Below are positions 51,468 through 60,244 of a stretch of DNA of 64,000 bases, one piece after another (positions within the stretch are counted from its first letter, which is position 1; each line of letters opens with the position of its first letter). The translations under genes and the position numbers were made by a program. The stretch spans positions 39,007-103,006 of the forward strand of contig DATIDD010000001.1 of the NCBI GenBank assembly GCA_035456465.1, written 5' to 3'. Under the pieces are notes generated by a model. The model was given only the letters and a program-made list of their open reading frames with translations. It was not told the DNA's origin and made no database searches. The stretch comes from DATHTC01 sp035456465 (GTDB lineage Bacteria > Actinomycetota > Thermoleophilia > Gaiellales > Gaiellaceae).

Positions 51468-53255
51468 ATGTCCGACTACGGCTGGAGCGATCGCGCGGGC
51501 GCCGAGGGCGAGGCCTCGGGCGCGCCGCTGCCGCGCGTCGAGGACCTGCGTCCGGTCGCCGGCGGCTACGAGCGGCGCTCGGTCGAGGAGGCGTTCGACG
51601 CGTTCCACCGGCACGCCGCGCAGCTCGACGCGACGCTCCGGACGCTCGAGGCGGTGACGGCGTTCCGCCGCGACGCGGAGGCGCTGCGCGACGACCTGCG
51701 CGCGCTCCGCTCGGCGTCGTGGGGGCCGATCCCGGCCTCGCGCCAGCCGATCGGTGCGGCCTCCGGCGGCTGGCAGGTGGAGCGGCGGTCGGCGCCGGAC
51801 TCGCTGCCGCGGATCGCCGTCGAGGCGGCGTTCATCGTCGCCGTCGCGCTCGCCGCGGGCCTCTCCGGGCTTGCCGTGGGCTGGGTCGTCGTGATCGTGC
51901 TCGCCTCCTGGATGGTGGTCGGCGTGGCGGAGATCGCGCTCGCGGCCGCCCGGCCCAGGGCCGTGTCGCCGGCGGTGCTCCCCGCGCCGCGGCGGGCGGT
52001 GGCGGAGCCCGCTCCCGCGGTCGCCGCCACGCCGGCGCTGGCAGAGCCTCGCGCCGCGACCGTCGGCGAGGACACGCAGGCGGCCGGCCTCGCGCTCGGC
52101 GAGGCGCCGCCCGCCCGCGAGCCCGCGGTGTCCGAGCCCGCACTGTCCGAGGTGCCCGAGCCCGTCGCCGAGGCGTCCGAACCGGAGCCCGTCGCCGTGG
52201 GAGAGGCCGAGCCCGACGTCGAGCCCGACGTCGATGGCGAGCCGGCATCGCCAGTGGGAGGGGCTAGTGGCTCAGAGCCACAAACACCCGTCGCGGCGGC
52301 TTCGCCCCTCCGGAGCGACGCGACCGGCGAGCCGGATGATTTGTCCGCAGAGTCCGAGGCAGTTCGTCCTCTCGCGCCAGAGCCCGAGCAAGAGCCCCAG
52401 CCCGAGCCCGAGCCCGAGTTCGACGCGGCGCCGCCGGTGGAAGTCGCTAGTGGCTCAGAGCCACAAGCTCCCTTCGGCGACGGTTCGCCCGGCGAGACCG
52501 AGGCGGTCGCGGAGCCCGAGGACCTTCCCGCACAGGTCGAGGGCGCTCGTGGCTCCGAGCGCGCCGTCGCCGAATCCGCCGCCGCCGCGGCAGGGGAGGC
52601 AGAGCCCGCGCCCCAGGCCGTCGCCGACGCCTGGCCCGAACCTTCCCGGCCCGACGCCGCCGAGCCCGAGCCTGCCGATTCGGAGCCGGCGGGCTCGGAG
52701 CCGGAGCCGGTCGCCGCCGAGGCACCCGAGGCGGTGGAAGCGGCAGCGGGCGCATCCGAGCCGGCGCCGGACGCCGCGGCCGTCGAGTCCTGGGGAGCGG
52801 CGCCACCTCCGCCGCGCCGTCGCCGCCTGTGGGGCCGCCGGAAGGCCGAGCAGGAGCCCCCGCCGCCGGCCGGCGCCGAGATGCGGGACGTCGCAGGGCG
52901 CGAGCCCGTCGCGCGCGAGCCGGACCCGTGGGAGCAGGCACCGGCCGTCCCGCCCGCGCCGAAGAGCTACGTCGCGGCCGTCCCGCTGCCTCCGGCGCCC
53001 CCGCCGGAGGACGTCGCCGTGCCGTGGGAGGCCGAGCCCGAGGCAGACCGTGCGTTGGACGACGGTGCCCCGGACGACGGTCCCCCGGACGACGGTGCCC
53101 CGGCCGACGGTTCGCGGGACGGCGAGCACGACGCCGGCGAGCCGGAGACCACCCCCGAGGCCGCCGCGGAGCCGTCGAACGGCGCGCCCGCCGCCGGCGC
53201 GCCCCGCGGCCACGAGCCGGCGCTTCCGCACAGGCCTCGCCGCGGACGCCGCTGA
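51468..53255 (+). CDS. Acidic, low-complexity membrane protein
   Basis: A 595-residue protein. Residues 36-85 are helical and charged, 116-158 form two membrane helices, and the remaining 430 residues are a Pro/Glu/Ala-rich disordered tail with two short basic spots (PPPRRRRLWGRRKAEQ near 455-470, and the C-terminus RPRRGRR). Within the tail are a duplicated block of about 55 bases carrying the palindrome copies 3 and 4 (ASGSEPQ twice, then GARGSER) and a 15-base tandem repeat (DDGAP). No homology is recognised; a structural or scaffolding role is possible. Confidence 0.7.
   Translation: MSDYGWSDRAGAEGEASGAPLPRVEDLRPVAGGYERRSVEEAFDAFHRHAAQLDATLRTLEAVTAFRRDAEALRDDLRALRSASWGPIPASRQPIGAASGGWQVERRSAPDSLPRIAVEAAFIVAVALAAGLSGLAVGWVVVIVLASWMVVGVAEIALAAARPRAVSPAVLPAPRRAVAEPAPAVAATPALAEPRAATVGEDTQAAGLALGEAPPAREPAVSEPALSEVPEPVAEASEPEPVAVGEAEPDVEPDVDGEPASPVGGASGSEPQTPVAAASPLRSDATGEPDDLSAESEAVRPLAPEPEQEPQPEPEPEFDAAPPVEVASGSEPQAPFGDGSPGETEAVAEPEDLPAQVEGARGSERAVAESAAAAAGEAEPAPQAVADAWPEPSRPDAAEPEPADSEPAGSEPEPVAAEAPEAVEAAAGASEPAPDAAAVESWGAAPPPPRRRRLWGRRKAEQEPPPPAGAEMRDVAGREPVAREPDPWEQAPAVPPAPKSYVAAVPLPPAPPPEDVAVPWEAEPEADRALDDGAPDDGPPDDGAPADGSRDGEHDAGEPETTPEAAAEPSNGAPAAGAPRGHEPALPHRPRRGRR
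52267..52281. repeat. Palindromic repeat GTGGCTCAGAGCCAC, copy 3 (in-frame)
   Basis: Perfect palindrome in the opposite orientation to copies 1 and 2 (central A), read as SGSEPQ with its flanks. It lies in a block of about 55 bases repeated around copy 4. Confidence 0.7.
52450..52464. repeat. Palindromic repeat GTGGCTCAGAGCCAC, copy 4 (in-frame)
   Basis: Second copy in this gene, again in frame ASGSEPQ. A decayed fifth copy, GTGGCTCCGAGC (52549-52560), encodes the following GARGSER. Confidence 0.7.
53058..53117 (+). repeat. 15-base tandem repeat encoding DDGAP
   Basis: Four 15-base units, GACGACGGTGCCCCG and variants, the last one degenerate, in the acidic tail of the membrane protein. The unit keeps the frame, so copy number could vary without disrupting the gene. 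Confidence 0.75.
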
Positions 53256-53258
53256 GCG

Positions 53259-53292
53259 TGCCGGCGGCCCGGAGCGGGCCGGGCCGCCGGCA
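53259..53292. terminator. Bidirectional hairpin terminator
   Basis: TGCCGGCGGCCC pairs with GGGCCGCCGGCA across a 10-base loop, 3 bases after the acidic protein's stop and 14 bases before the convergent protease stop. It probably ends both transcripts. Confidence 0.65.
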
Positions 53293-53305
53293 GCACGAAG
53301 CGGGC

Positions 53306-54112
53306 CTAGCCGCTGTACCCGTACGCCGGGTTGGACAGGTACGGCGCGAAGAAGTCGCGGACGTACCCGAGATCGATCCGGTTCGAGTACGTGACGCCGT
53401 TGCAGCCGCCGTTCGTCACGTACGAGTTGACGCCCAGGATCGTGTCCGTCCCGCCGAGCAGGTTCGGCCCGCCGGAGTCGCCGAAGCACGTCCCGCCCTT
53501 GGCGGAATTGAGCTTCAGGTACTCGTCGGCGTGGACGAAGTTGCCCGACACGAGCCAGGAGTCCGACCGCATCCGGTACCCGTCGCGGAAGCCGGCGGGC
53601 GGGCCGCCGCCGCGCGTGAAGTCCTGCACGCCGTAGCCGACGGACGTGACGCCGCTCTTGTCCGGGAGGCCGTCGACGAGCCCGACGGCCGGGAGCTTCG
53701 CGTACCGCGGCAGGTTCAGCGCCTGGTCGAGGACGACGATCGCGACGTCGTGCGTGTCGAACCCCGGCAGCCCGCCCTCGCAGGCGATGCAGAACTGCGG
53801 ATGGGCGTGCCACGTGCCCTGGTACCAGCCGGGCCCGCCGTTCGGGGCCGTCCACGGCTGCGGCGTGCGGTAGTTCTCGTTGGCCGTGAACCAGACGGTG
53901 TCCGTGCCGGACTCGTCGAAGCAGTGCGCGGCGGTGACCAGCAGCCGCGGCGAGATCGCCGACGCCGTGCACGAGAACTGCAGGTTGCGGATGTAGCCGA
54001 CGTACGGGTGGGCGTTCCCGTCCCGCTGGCCGTCGATGATCGCCCCCGCGGGCGCGGCGCCGACCAGCAGCGCCAGCCCGAGTGCGAGCACGACCGCGAT
54101 CCGAAGACGCAT
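53306..54112 (-). CDS. Secreted trypsin-like serine protease (S1)
   Basis: A 268-residue protein with a Sec signal peptide (about 1-24). The mature chain starts IIDGQRDGNAHPYVG and carries His63 in LLVTAAHCF, Asp122 in DTHDVAIVVL and Ser213 in CFGDSGGP, a complete trypsin triad. Five or six cysteines could form disulfides (for instance Cys48-Cys64). It is a conventional exported protease. ATG at 54112 is chosen because GGGGAGA lies just upstream; a longer in-frame start at 54193 would put the signal peptide internally. Confidence 0.88.
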   Translation of the reverse strand: MRLRIAVVLALGLALLVGAAPAGAIIDGQRDGNAHPYVGYIRNLQFSCTASAISPRLLVTAAHCFDESGTDTVWFTANENYRTPQPWTAPNGGPGWYQGTWHAHPQFCIACEGGLPGFDTHDVAIVVLDQALNLPRYAKLPAVGLVDGLPDKSGVTSVGYGVQDFTRGGGPPAGFRDGYRMRSDSWLVSGNFVHADEYLKLNSAKGGTCFGDSGGPNLLGGTDTILGVNSYVTNGGCNGVTYSNRIDLGYVRDFFAPYLSNPAYGYSG

Positions 54113-54203
54113 GTGCCATCTCCCCTGTCGAGAGCCGGACCGACCGCCGGCTCGAAGGCGCCAACGGTACGCGTGCGCGTCGCCCGCCCGCAACCGGGAC
54201 CCG

Positions 54204-56273
54204 TCAGCCGCTGCGGCGAGACAGGCTCGACGGCCACCAGATCCGGCGGTCGAGATCGAACGCGAGCGCCGGCACCAGCACCGAGCGTACGAGGAAGGTG
54301 TCGATCAGCACCCCGAGGCCGATCACGACGCCGATCTGGGTGAGGACGACGATCGGCAGCACGGCGAGGATCGAGAACGCGCCGGCGAGCACGATGCCGG
54401 CGGACGTGATCACGGCGCCGGTGACCGCGAGCCCGCGCAACATCCCCTCGCGCGTCCCCTGCGCGAGCGTCTCCTCGCGGACGCGTGTCATCAGGAAGAT
54501 GTTGTAGTCGACGCCCAGCGCGATCAGGAACACGAACGCGATCAGCACGAGGGTCGGGTCGGCGCCGCCGAACCCGAAGACCAGGTCGAAGAGCACGGCG
54601 GAGGCGCCGAGCGCGGCGCCGAACGACAGCACGACCGTCGCCACGAGCAGCAGCGGCGCGACCACCGCGCGCAGGAGCAGCGCGAGGATCACGAGCACCG
54701 CCAGCAGCGCGACCGGCACCACGACGAGGTTGTCCCGCCACGCCGCCTGCCGCTGGTCGTAGCTCTCGGCGGTCTCCCCGCCGACGAGCGCGGCCGGGCC
54801 GCCGGCCTCCCGCGCCGCCCGCCGCAGCGCCGGGACGGCGGCGACCGCGGCCGCGCCGAACGGGTTCTGCGGCACCACCACGTCGACGAGCGCGCCGGGG
54901 GCTCCGGTCTCGATCCCGGCGACGGACGAGACGAGGTCGGACTCCTGCTCGAGCCGCCCCGCCACCTGCTCGGCCCGCGCCCGGTCGGCCCCGGGGAGGA
55001 AGACCGTCGCCGTCGCGGACGAGCCGGCCGGGAAGCTCTCCTGGAGCAGCTCCTGGCCGGTCACCGCCTCGACCTCCTCGCGGAACAGGTCGGTCGGCGC
55101 CAGCGTCGTGTCCAGCCGCAGCACGCCGAGCGCGACCACGCCGAGCACGGCGGAAAGCACGATCCACGTGAGCCTCGGCCGTCGCGCGACCCGCTCGCCG
55201 AGCCATCGCCACGCCCCGCGCGTCGCCGGGTCGGCGTGCTCGGCGACGCGCGGGACGAACGGCCAGAACGCGCGCCTGCCGACCACGACCAGCGCCGCGG
55301 GGAGGATCGTCAGCATCGCGAGCATCGCCACCGTGACGCCGATCGCCGCGATCGGCCCGAGCCCTGCCGTCGACCCGATCACGGAGAGGGCGAGCACGAG
55401 CAGCCCCGCCGCGACGGTAGCGCCCGAGGCGAAGACGGCCGGCCCCGCCGTGCGCATCGTCGTCGCCATCGCGTCGTGCGGGTCCTCCACGCGGCGCAGC
55501 TCCTCGCGGTAGCGGGCGACGAGCAGCAGCGCGTAGTCCGTGCCCGCGCCGAAGACGAGCACCGACACGATCCCGGACGACTGGGGCGACACCGTGACGC
55601 CGGCCTCGGCGGCGAGGGAGGTGAGCCCGCGCACGGCGCCCTCCGCGAGCGCGACGGTGACGAACGGCACGATCCAGAACACCGGCGAGCGATAGATGAG
55701 GATGAGCAGGACGAGCACGAGCAGCCCCGTCCCCAGCAGCAGGTCGACGTCGAGGCCGTCGAACACGTTCGCGATGTCGGCCTCGAACCCGGCGCCGCCA
55801 GTGACCGCGACGCGGAGCCCCCCGTCGCCGGCCCCGACGACCTCCCGGATCGCGTCGACCGTGTCGGGCACCGTGTCGGGCTGACCGTCGTCGGTGACCG
55901 GGACGACGAGCAGCGCGGCGGCGCCGTCCTCCGAGCGTTGCGGCCCGACCGACGCGCCGATCGGTGGTCCGAGCGCGTCGAGCCGCCGCCGGTCGGCCTC
56001 GATCCGGCTGCCGTCGGCGGCCGTCAACCCGCCTTCGCGCCGGTAGACGACGACCGCGCTCGTCCGGCCGGCGGACGGGAACCGCGCCTCGGCCTCGCGG
56101 ACGCGGAGCGAGTCCGCGTTCGACGGCAACGTCGAGGCCGGGTCGTCGCGGAGCGCGTCGCTCAGCTTCCCGGCCTGGGACGCGAGCGCCCCGACGACGA
56201 GGAGCGAGACGGCGAGCACGACGTACTTCGCGCGCCGGCCGGCGGGAAGGGTGAGGAGGTCGTCGATCGTCAT
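54204..56273 (-). CDS. MMPL-family RND transporter
   Basis: A 689-residue, 12-helix transporter of the MMPL type: one helix, a large outside domain (about 45-170), five helices, a second outside domain (about 370-520) and five more helices. The GAGTDYALLLVARYREELR and ALGVDYNIFLMTRVREE segments are the paired family motifs (GxxxDY). Such proteins export lipids or siderophore-like molecules. The neighbouring genes give no substrate. ATG 56273 is chosen as it begins the usual cytosolic N-terminus. Confidence 0.92.
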   Translation of the reverse strand: MTIDDLLTLPAGRRAKYVVLAVSLLVVGALASQAGKLSDALRDDPASTLPSNADSLRVREAEARFPSAGRTSAVVVYRREGGLTAADGSRIEADRRRLDALGPPIGASVGPQRSEDGAAALLVVPVTDDGQPDTVPDTVDAIREVVGAGDGGLRVAVTGGAGFEADIANVFDGLDVDLLLGTGLLVLVLLILIYRSPVFWIVPFVTVALAEGAVRGLTSLAAEAGVTVSPQSSGIVSVLVFGAGTDYALLLVARYREELRRVEDPHDAMATTMRTAGPAVFASGATVAAGLLVLALSVIGSTAGLGPIAAIGVTVAMLAMLTILPAALVVVGRRAFWPFVPRVAEHADPATRGAWRWLGERVARRPRLTWIVLSAVLGVVALGVLRLDTTLAPTDLFREEVEAVTGQELLQESFPAGSSATATVFLPGADRARAEQVAGRLEQESDLVSSVAGIETGAPGALVDVVVPQNPFGAAAVAAVPALRRAAREAGGPAALVGGETAESYDQRQAAWRDNLVVVPVALLAVLVILALLLRAVVAPLLLVATVVLSFGAALGASAVLFDLVFGFGGADPTLVLIAFVFLIALGVDYNIFLMTRVREETLAQGTREGMLRGLAVTGAVITSAGIVLAGAFSILAVLPIVVLTQIGVVIGLGVLIDTFLVRSVLVPALAFDLDRRIWWPSSLSRRSG

Positions 56274-56404
56274 CCAGGTTTTGTCGAGCTTACCCGTGCT
56301 TGACGACCGCGGCCCGTCTGTGGAATGGTCGCCGTTCACGAGGCCGTCGTCCCTGCGGCGCGATCGCACCGTGTCCCACCCGCCGGGAGGGCGAAACCGC
56401 CGCG

Positions 56405-56674
56405 ATGCTCCGCCAGTCGTCGTCGTCGGGCTCCGGGCCCGAGCCGCCGCCGGAACCGCCGGAGGAGGGCGGTGGGCCCCCTGCCGAGCACCTGCGCGAG
56501 TTTTTGCGCGAGCGCTTCGGCGAGGTGCCGCCAGAGAGCCCGACCGAGCCCGACGAGTCAGAGCCCGTGGAGCCGGAGCCCGCGGAGCCGGAGCCGCCGG
56601 AGCCGGGCGAGGGCGACGAGGCGAACGCGGGGGACACGGAGGGTGACGCGGACGACCTGGAGGACCCGCCGTAG
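56405..56674 (+). CDS. Small acidic Pro/Glu-rich protein
   Basis: About 89 residues; a short helical centre (HLREFLRERFGEV) between disordered Pro/Glu/Gly-rich arms. No family is recognised. ATG 56405 is preferred; an in-frame ATG at 56300 would add 35 unlikely residues. It ends 11 bases before the propeller gene, which has GGAGGAGG between them, so the two are probably cotranscribed. Confidence 0.5.
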   Translation: MLRQSSSSGSGPEPPPEPPEEGGGPPAEHLREFLRERFGEVPPESPTEPDESEPVEPEPAEPEPPEPGEGDEANAGDTEGDADDLEDPP

Positions 56675-56685
56675 GAGGAGGCCGC

Positions 56686-59325
56686 ATGCGCGGACCGTTC
56701 GACGACGCGATCGAGACACAGGACGAGGGGACGCTGGCCGAGGTCGCCCCCGCCGAGGGCGCCGCGGCCGACGAGGAGGAGCCGCGCGGGCGCGCGCCCG
56801 GCGGGAAGCCGCTCCTGCGGCTGCTCGAGGTGCTGGAGCGCGCAGGCTACGAGGAGACCGCGGGCGCGACCGTCGAGCTCGCGGTGCCCTCCGACGAGCG
56901 CGGCGAGTTCCGCGACCGCGCGGCGACGTTCACGGCGATGCCGGACGGGAAGCCGGCTGCGCCCGCCGCGGCGCGCCGTTCCACGCGGCGCCGGGGCAGC
57001 ACGGCCAAGTCGCGCGCCGCGGCGCCGCCCGGCGCCGACGCCGTCGCCGAGGACGTCGCGCAGGAGTACCTCGACGTCGGCGACCGGCTGGGCCCGCCGT
57101 CGGGGTCGGGACCGCAGTGGCGCTCGCTGGGCCCGTGGACGATCCCGAACGGGCAGACGTACGGCTCGAGCCGCGTCAACGTCTCCGGCCGCGTCTCCGC
57201 GATCGCGATCGACCCGAGCGCCCCGGCGCACGTGCTCGTCGGCGCCGCGAACGGCGGCATCTGGGAGAGCCGCAACCGCGGCGCGAGCTGGGCGCCGCGC
57301 TCGGACTACGCGCCGACGCTGGCGATCGGGGCGATCGCGTTCGACCCGCGCAACCCCGCCACCGTCTACGGCGGCCTGGGCGAGGGGAACTGGTGGTGGT
57401 TCCTCGGCGCGGGGATCCTCCGCTCGACGAACGGCGGCACCACCTGGTCGACCCTGTGCACCGCGCCGTTCGTGGGCCAGGGGTTCTTCGACCTGCTCGT
57501 CGACCCCGCCGACGGGCGTCACCTGCTCGCGGGCACGACCGGCGGGCTCTACGTCTCGACCGACGGCGGGGTCACGTGGACGCGCCGGCGGGCCGCGCGC
57601 ACGTGGTCGCTGTCGATGGCGCCGGCGGGCGGGCCGTCCGCGGAGATTCTGGCGGCGTGCAGCGACGGCGTCTACCGCTCCACGAACGGCGGCACCTCGT
57701 GGAGCGCGGTGACGATCGGCGGCAGCCCCGGCTCGTTCGACCGCCTCGCCGTCGCGATTGCGCGCTCCAGCCCCGGGATCGCCTACGCGTGGGGCGCGCG
57801 CGGAGGCACGGCCTACCTCTGGCGCCGCTCGGGCGGCTCGTGGAGCGGCGTGGCCCCCCCGCCGGGCGTCTCCACCGGGCAGGCCTGGTACGACTGGTTC
57901 CTCGCGGTCGCGCCCGACCGCGCGAACCAGATCTACTGCGGCGCGATCGAGGTGCACCGAGGCGAGCTCGGCAAGACGGGCTGGGTCTGGCGCAACCTCA
58001 CGAACAAGGGCGCGACCGGTGACTCGATCCACCCCGACCAGCACGCGATCGCGTTCGAGCCGGGCCACCCCGACACGATCTACGTCGGCAACGACGGCGG
58101 GCTCTACCGCAGCCCCGACCGCGGGATCACGTGGGCGCACTGCAACAACGGCCTCGTCATCTCCGAGTTCGAGTTCCTCGCCCACGACCCGGGCTCGTCG
58201 CGGCGGCTGATCGGCGGCACCCAGGACAACGGCACGGAGCGGTGGAGCGGGTCGCCGACGTGGGAGCACGTCGCGGACGGCGACGGCGGCGACTGCGGGA
58301 TCAACCGGACGAACCCGTTGACCGCGTACCACACCTACTACGGGATGAGCCCCGAGCGGTCGGGCAACGGCGGCGGCTTCGGCTCGTGGGCGTGGATCGC
58401 GCCGCCGGTGCCCTCGGGCGAGGGGAGCCTCTTCTACCCGCCGTTCGAGTGCAGCGCGACGAGCGGGAACACGATCGCCCTCGGCGGCGACCGCGTCTAC
58501 GTGTCGCGCAACAACGGTGCCGCCTGGACGCCGCTCGCCTTCGCCGGCGGCGGCCGCGCGAGCGCGATGTACCTGCCCAACGGCGACAACCTCTACGTCG
58601 GCACGACCGACGGCCGGGTCTTCCGCACCCGCTGGACGGGCTCCGCCTGGAGCGGCCTCGCCGCGCTGGCGACGCCGCGGGCGAACGCGTTCGTCAGCGA
58701 CCTCTACGTCGACCCGGCGAACCTGAACCGCCTGTGGGCGACCTACAGCCGGATCGGAGGCGGCCGCGTGTACCGCTCGGACAACGGCGGCACCACGTGG
58801 CTCGACCGGACGACGGCGGCGCTCCCCGGCCTGCCTGTGAACGCGATCCAGGTCGACCCGTCGAACGCGAACCGCGCGTGGGTCGCGGCCGACCTCGGCG
58901 TGTACGAGACGCGGGACGGCGGCGCGAGCTGGCGGGACTTCTCCAACGGGCTCCCGAACATGTTCGTCGGCGACCTGCTCTTCCACCAGCACGCGCGCGT
59001 GCTTCGCGCCGGCACGCGCAATCGCGGCGTGTGGGAGATCCCCGTCGACGGGTGGATGACGCACCCCGTCTGCGGTGTGCAGTGGACGGGGAGCCTCACC
59101 GCCAACCAGACCCGGCGCTGGTTCACCTTCAACTGGCCCGCGACGTGGCACGTCGTGTGGACGGTGATGCCGACGACGCCGCGCCCCGGCGGGCCGCAGC
59201 TCTCCTGGACGACCCAGGTGGAGCGCGCGAACGCCGAGTACGCGACGTACTGGATCACGGTCAGGAACCTCACGCCGGCGCCCGTCACGTTCGAGGGCCG
59301 CTACTGCATCCTCAGCCGCTACTGA
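56686..59325 (+). CDS. BNR-type beta-propeller protein with novel C-terminal domain
   Basis: An 879-residue protein without a signal peptide. Residues 1-140 are acidic, low-complexity, with a basic RRSTRRRGSTAKSRAA patch near 95-110. About 140-795 form a propeller with repeated Asp-box motifs (STNGGTTW, STDGGVTW, SPDRGITW, SDNGGTTW, TRDGGASW), as in sialidase-like/VPS10 repeats. The last 83 residues (GVQWTGSLTANQTRRW ... VTFEGRY) are a separate domain that recurs as a free-standing protein in the next gene. No sialidase catalytic residues are evident, so binding is likelier than catalysis. GGAGGAGG precedes the ATG. Confidence 0.85.
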   Translation: MRGPFDDAIETQDEGTLAEVAPAEGAAADEEEPRGRAPGGKPLLRLLEVLERAGYEETAGATVELAVPSDERGEFRDRAATFTAMPDGKPAAPAAARRSTRRRGSTAKSRAAAPPGADAVAEDVAQEYLDVGDRLGPPSGSGPQWRSLGPWTIPNGQTYGSSRVNVSGRVSAIAIDPSAPAHVLVGAANGGIWESRNRGASWAPRSDYAPTLAIGAIAFDPRNPATVYGGLGEGNWWWFLGAGILRSTNGGTTWSTLCTAPFVGQGFFDLLVDPADGRHLLAGTTGGLYVSTDGGVTWTRRRAARTWSLSMAPAGGPSAEILAACSDGVYRSTNGGTSWSAVTIGGSPGSFDRLAVAIARSSPGIAYAWGARGGTAYLWRRSGGSWSGVAPPPGVSTGQAWYDWFLAVAPDRANQIYCGAIEVHRGELGKTGWVWRNLTNKGATGDSIHPDQHAIAFEPGHPDTIYVGNDGGLYRSPDRGITWAHCNNGLVISEFEFLAHDPGSSRRLIGGTQDNGTERWSGSPTWEHVADGDGGDCGINRTNPLTAYHTYYGMSPERSGNGGGFGSWAWIAPPVPSGEGSLFYPPFECSATSGNTIALGGDRVYVSRNNGAAWTPLAFAGGGRASAMYLPNGDNLYVGTTDGRVFRTRWTGSAWSGLAALATPRANAFVSDLYVDPANLNRLWATYSRIGGGRVYRSDNGGTTWLDRTTAALPGLPVNAIQVDPSNANRAWVAADLGVYETRDGGASWRDFSNGLPNMFVGDLLFHQHARVLRAGTRNRGVWEIPVDGWMTHPVCGVQWTGSLTANQTRRWFTFNWPATWHVVWTVMPTTPRPGGPQLSWTTQVERANAEYATYWITVRNLTPAPVTFEGRYCILSRY

Positions 59326-59338
59326 AAGGAGGCCCATC

Positions 59339-59593
59339 GTGTGGACAGGCGTCCAGTGGACCGCGACGCTCGCAGCGGGCGCGACGCAGCGGTGGTTCAC
59401 CCACAGCTGGCCGTCGGCCTGGCACGTCGTCTGGTACATGATGCCGACCTCGCCGAAGTCGGGCGCCCCGCAGCTCGACTGGGACGTCGCCGTCGAGCGC
59501 GCGAACGCGACGCAGACGACCTACTGGATCACGGTCAAGAACCTCACCACGACCGCGGTGACCTTCGAGGGTCGCTACGCGGTCCTGTCCTGA
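59339..59593 (+). CDS. Free-standing copy of the propeller's C-terminal domain
   Basis: An 84-residue protein almost entirely made of the domain ending the preceding propeller; by eye 52 of 81 aligned residues are identical, without gaps, including RWFT, WHVVW, VERAN, TYWITV and VTFEGRY. No signal peptide, cysteines or catalytic motif. AAAGGAGG lies before the GTG, 13 bases after the propeller stop. Beta-sheet pattern; probably a binding module or subunit that can assemble with its twin. No known family is recognised. Confidence 0.75.
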   Translation: MWTGVQWTATLAAGATQRWFTHSWPSAWHVVWYMMPTSPKSGAPQLDWDVAVERANATQTTYWITVKNLTTTAVTFEGRYAVLS

Positions 59594-59606
59594 GAGAGAG
59601 GTGGCG

Positions 59607-59942
59607 ATGCGGATCACGATCGAGATCGACGGCGCCGGGACGGAGGGGGCACGCGTCAGCGCGACGGCGCCCGGCGCGGCGACGAGCATGGGCGCTGCCG
59701 CGTCGACCGCCCCGCCGGAGGTGCTGGCGGCCGCGGCGGCAATCGGCGCGCAGGACGCCGGCGCGGCGCCGGTCGGTCAGGGCGCGGCGGGAATGCCGAT
59801 GTCGCCGGCGCCCGCGACCGAGGCCGCTGCGCCGCTCGCCCCCGGCGCGGGAGACATCGCCGCCGGCGGCGCGCCCGGCGCGCCGCTCGAGCCGGAGCCG
59901 GTGGCCGAGGACGTCGACGACGGTGGGGAGGGAGAGAGCTGA
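59607..59942 (+). CDS. Ala/Pro-rich small protein
   Basis: A 111-residue protein beginning MRITIEIDGAG and then low-complexity Ala/Gly/Pro with an acidic end. No family recognised. ATG 59607 is chosen because GAGAGAGG precedes it; a GTG two codons earlier overlaps that site. It overlaps the next ATG by one base. Part of the propeller/Hcp cluster by position. Confidence 0.5.
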   Translation: MRITIEIDGAGTEGARVSATAPGAATSMGAAASTAPPEVLAAAAAIGAQDAGAAPVGQGAAGMPMSPAPATEAAAPLAPGAGDIAAGGAPGAPLEPEPVAEDVDDGGEGES

Positions 59943-60214
59943 TGATCAACGAGTTGCTGCCGATCGCGAGCGGCCTGGTCGTCGGCGCGCTCCTCGGCCT
60001 CGTCCGGCCGTCGCTCCGGCTCCCGGTCGGCGCTGCCCTCGCGGTCCTGCTCGGCACGCTCGCCACGATCGCGAGCGGCGAGTACCGGATCGGGTGGGAG
60101 TTTCTGCTGATCGACATCCCGCTCGTCGGCCTCTGCGCCGTGGCCGGGCTCGTGACCGCCCGGCGCGTGCGCGAGGAGGTGCGCGCGCGGCAGGAGGTGC
60201 GCGCCCGCCGGTAG
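59942..60214 (+). CDS. Small membrane protein
   Basis: A 90-residue protein with two or three hydrophobic segments and a basic, Arg-rich C-terminus with a short repeat (VRARQEVRARR). Function unknown. Coupled to the preceding gene by a TGATG overlap; GGGAGGGAGAG lies before it. Confidence 0.6.
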   Translation: MINELLPIASGLVVGALLGLVRPSLRLPVGAALAVLLGTLATIASGEYRIGWEFLLIDIPLVGLCAVAGLVTARRVREEVRARQEVRARR

Positions 60215-60231
60215 CGGCTCCGCCGCCGGGT

Positions 60232-60237
60232 TAGCAT
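60232..60237 (+). promoter_or_regulatory. Candidate -10 of the methyltransferase gene (leaderless)
   Basis: TAGCAT ends 7 bases before the GTG at 60245. No ribosome-binding site is present in between. Confidence 0.35.
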
Positions 60238-60244
60238 CGCCCGG

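Noticed and set aside
16062..52464. The palindromic repeats as a CRISPR array
   Set aside because: Copies are kilobases apart or inside coding sequence, with no regular spacers and no cas genes.
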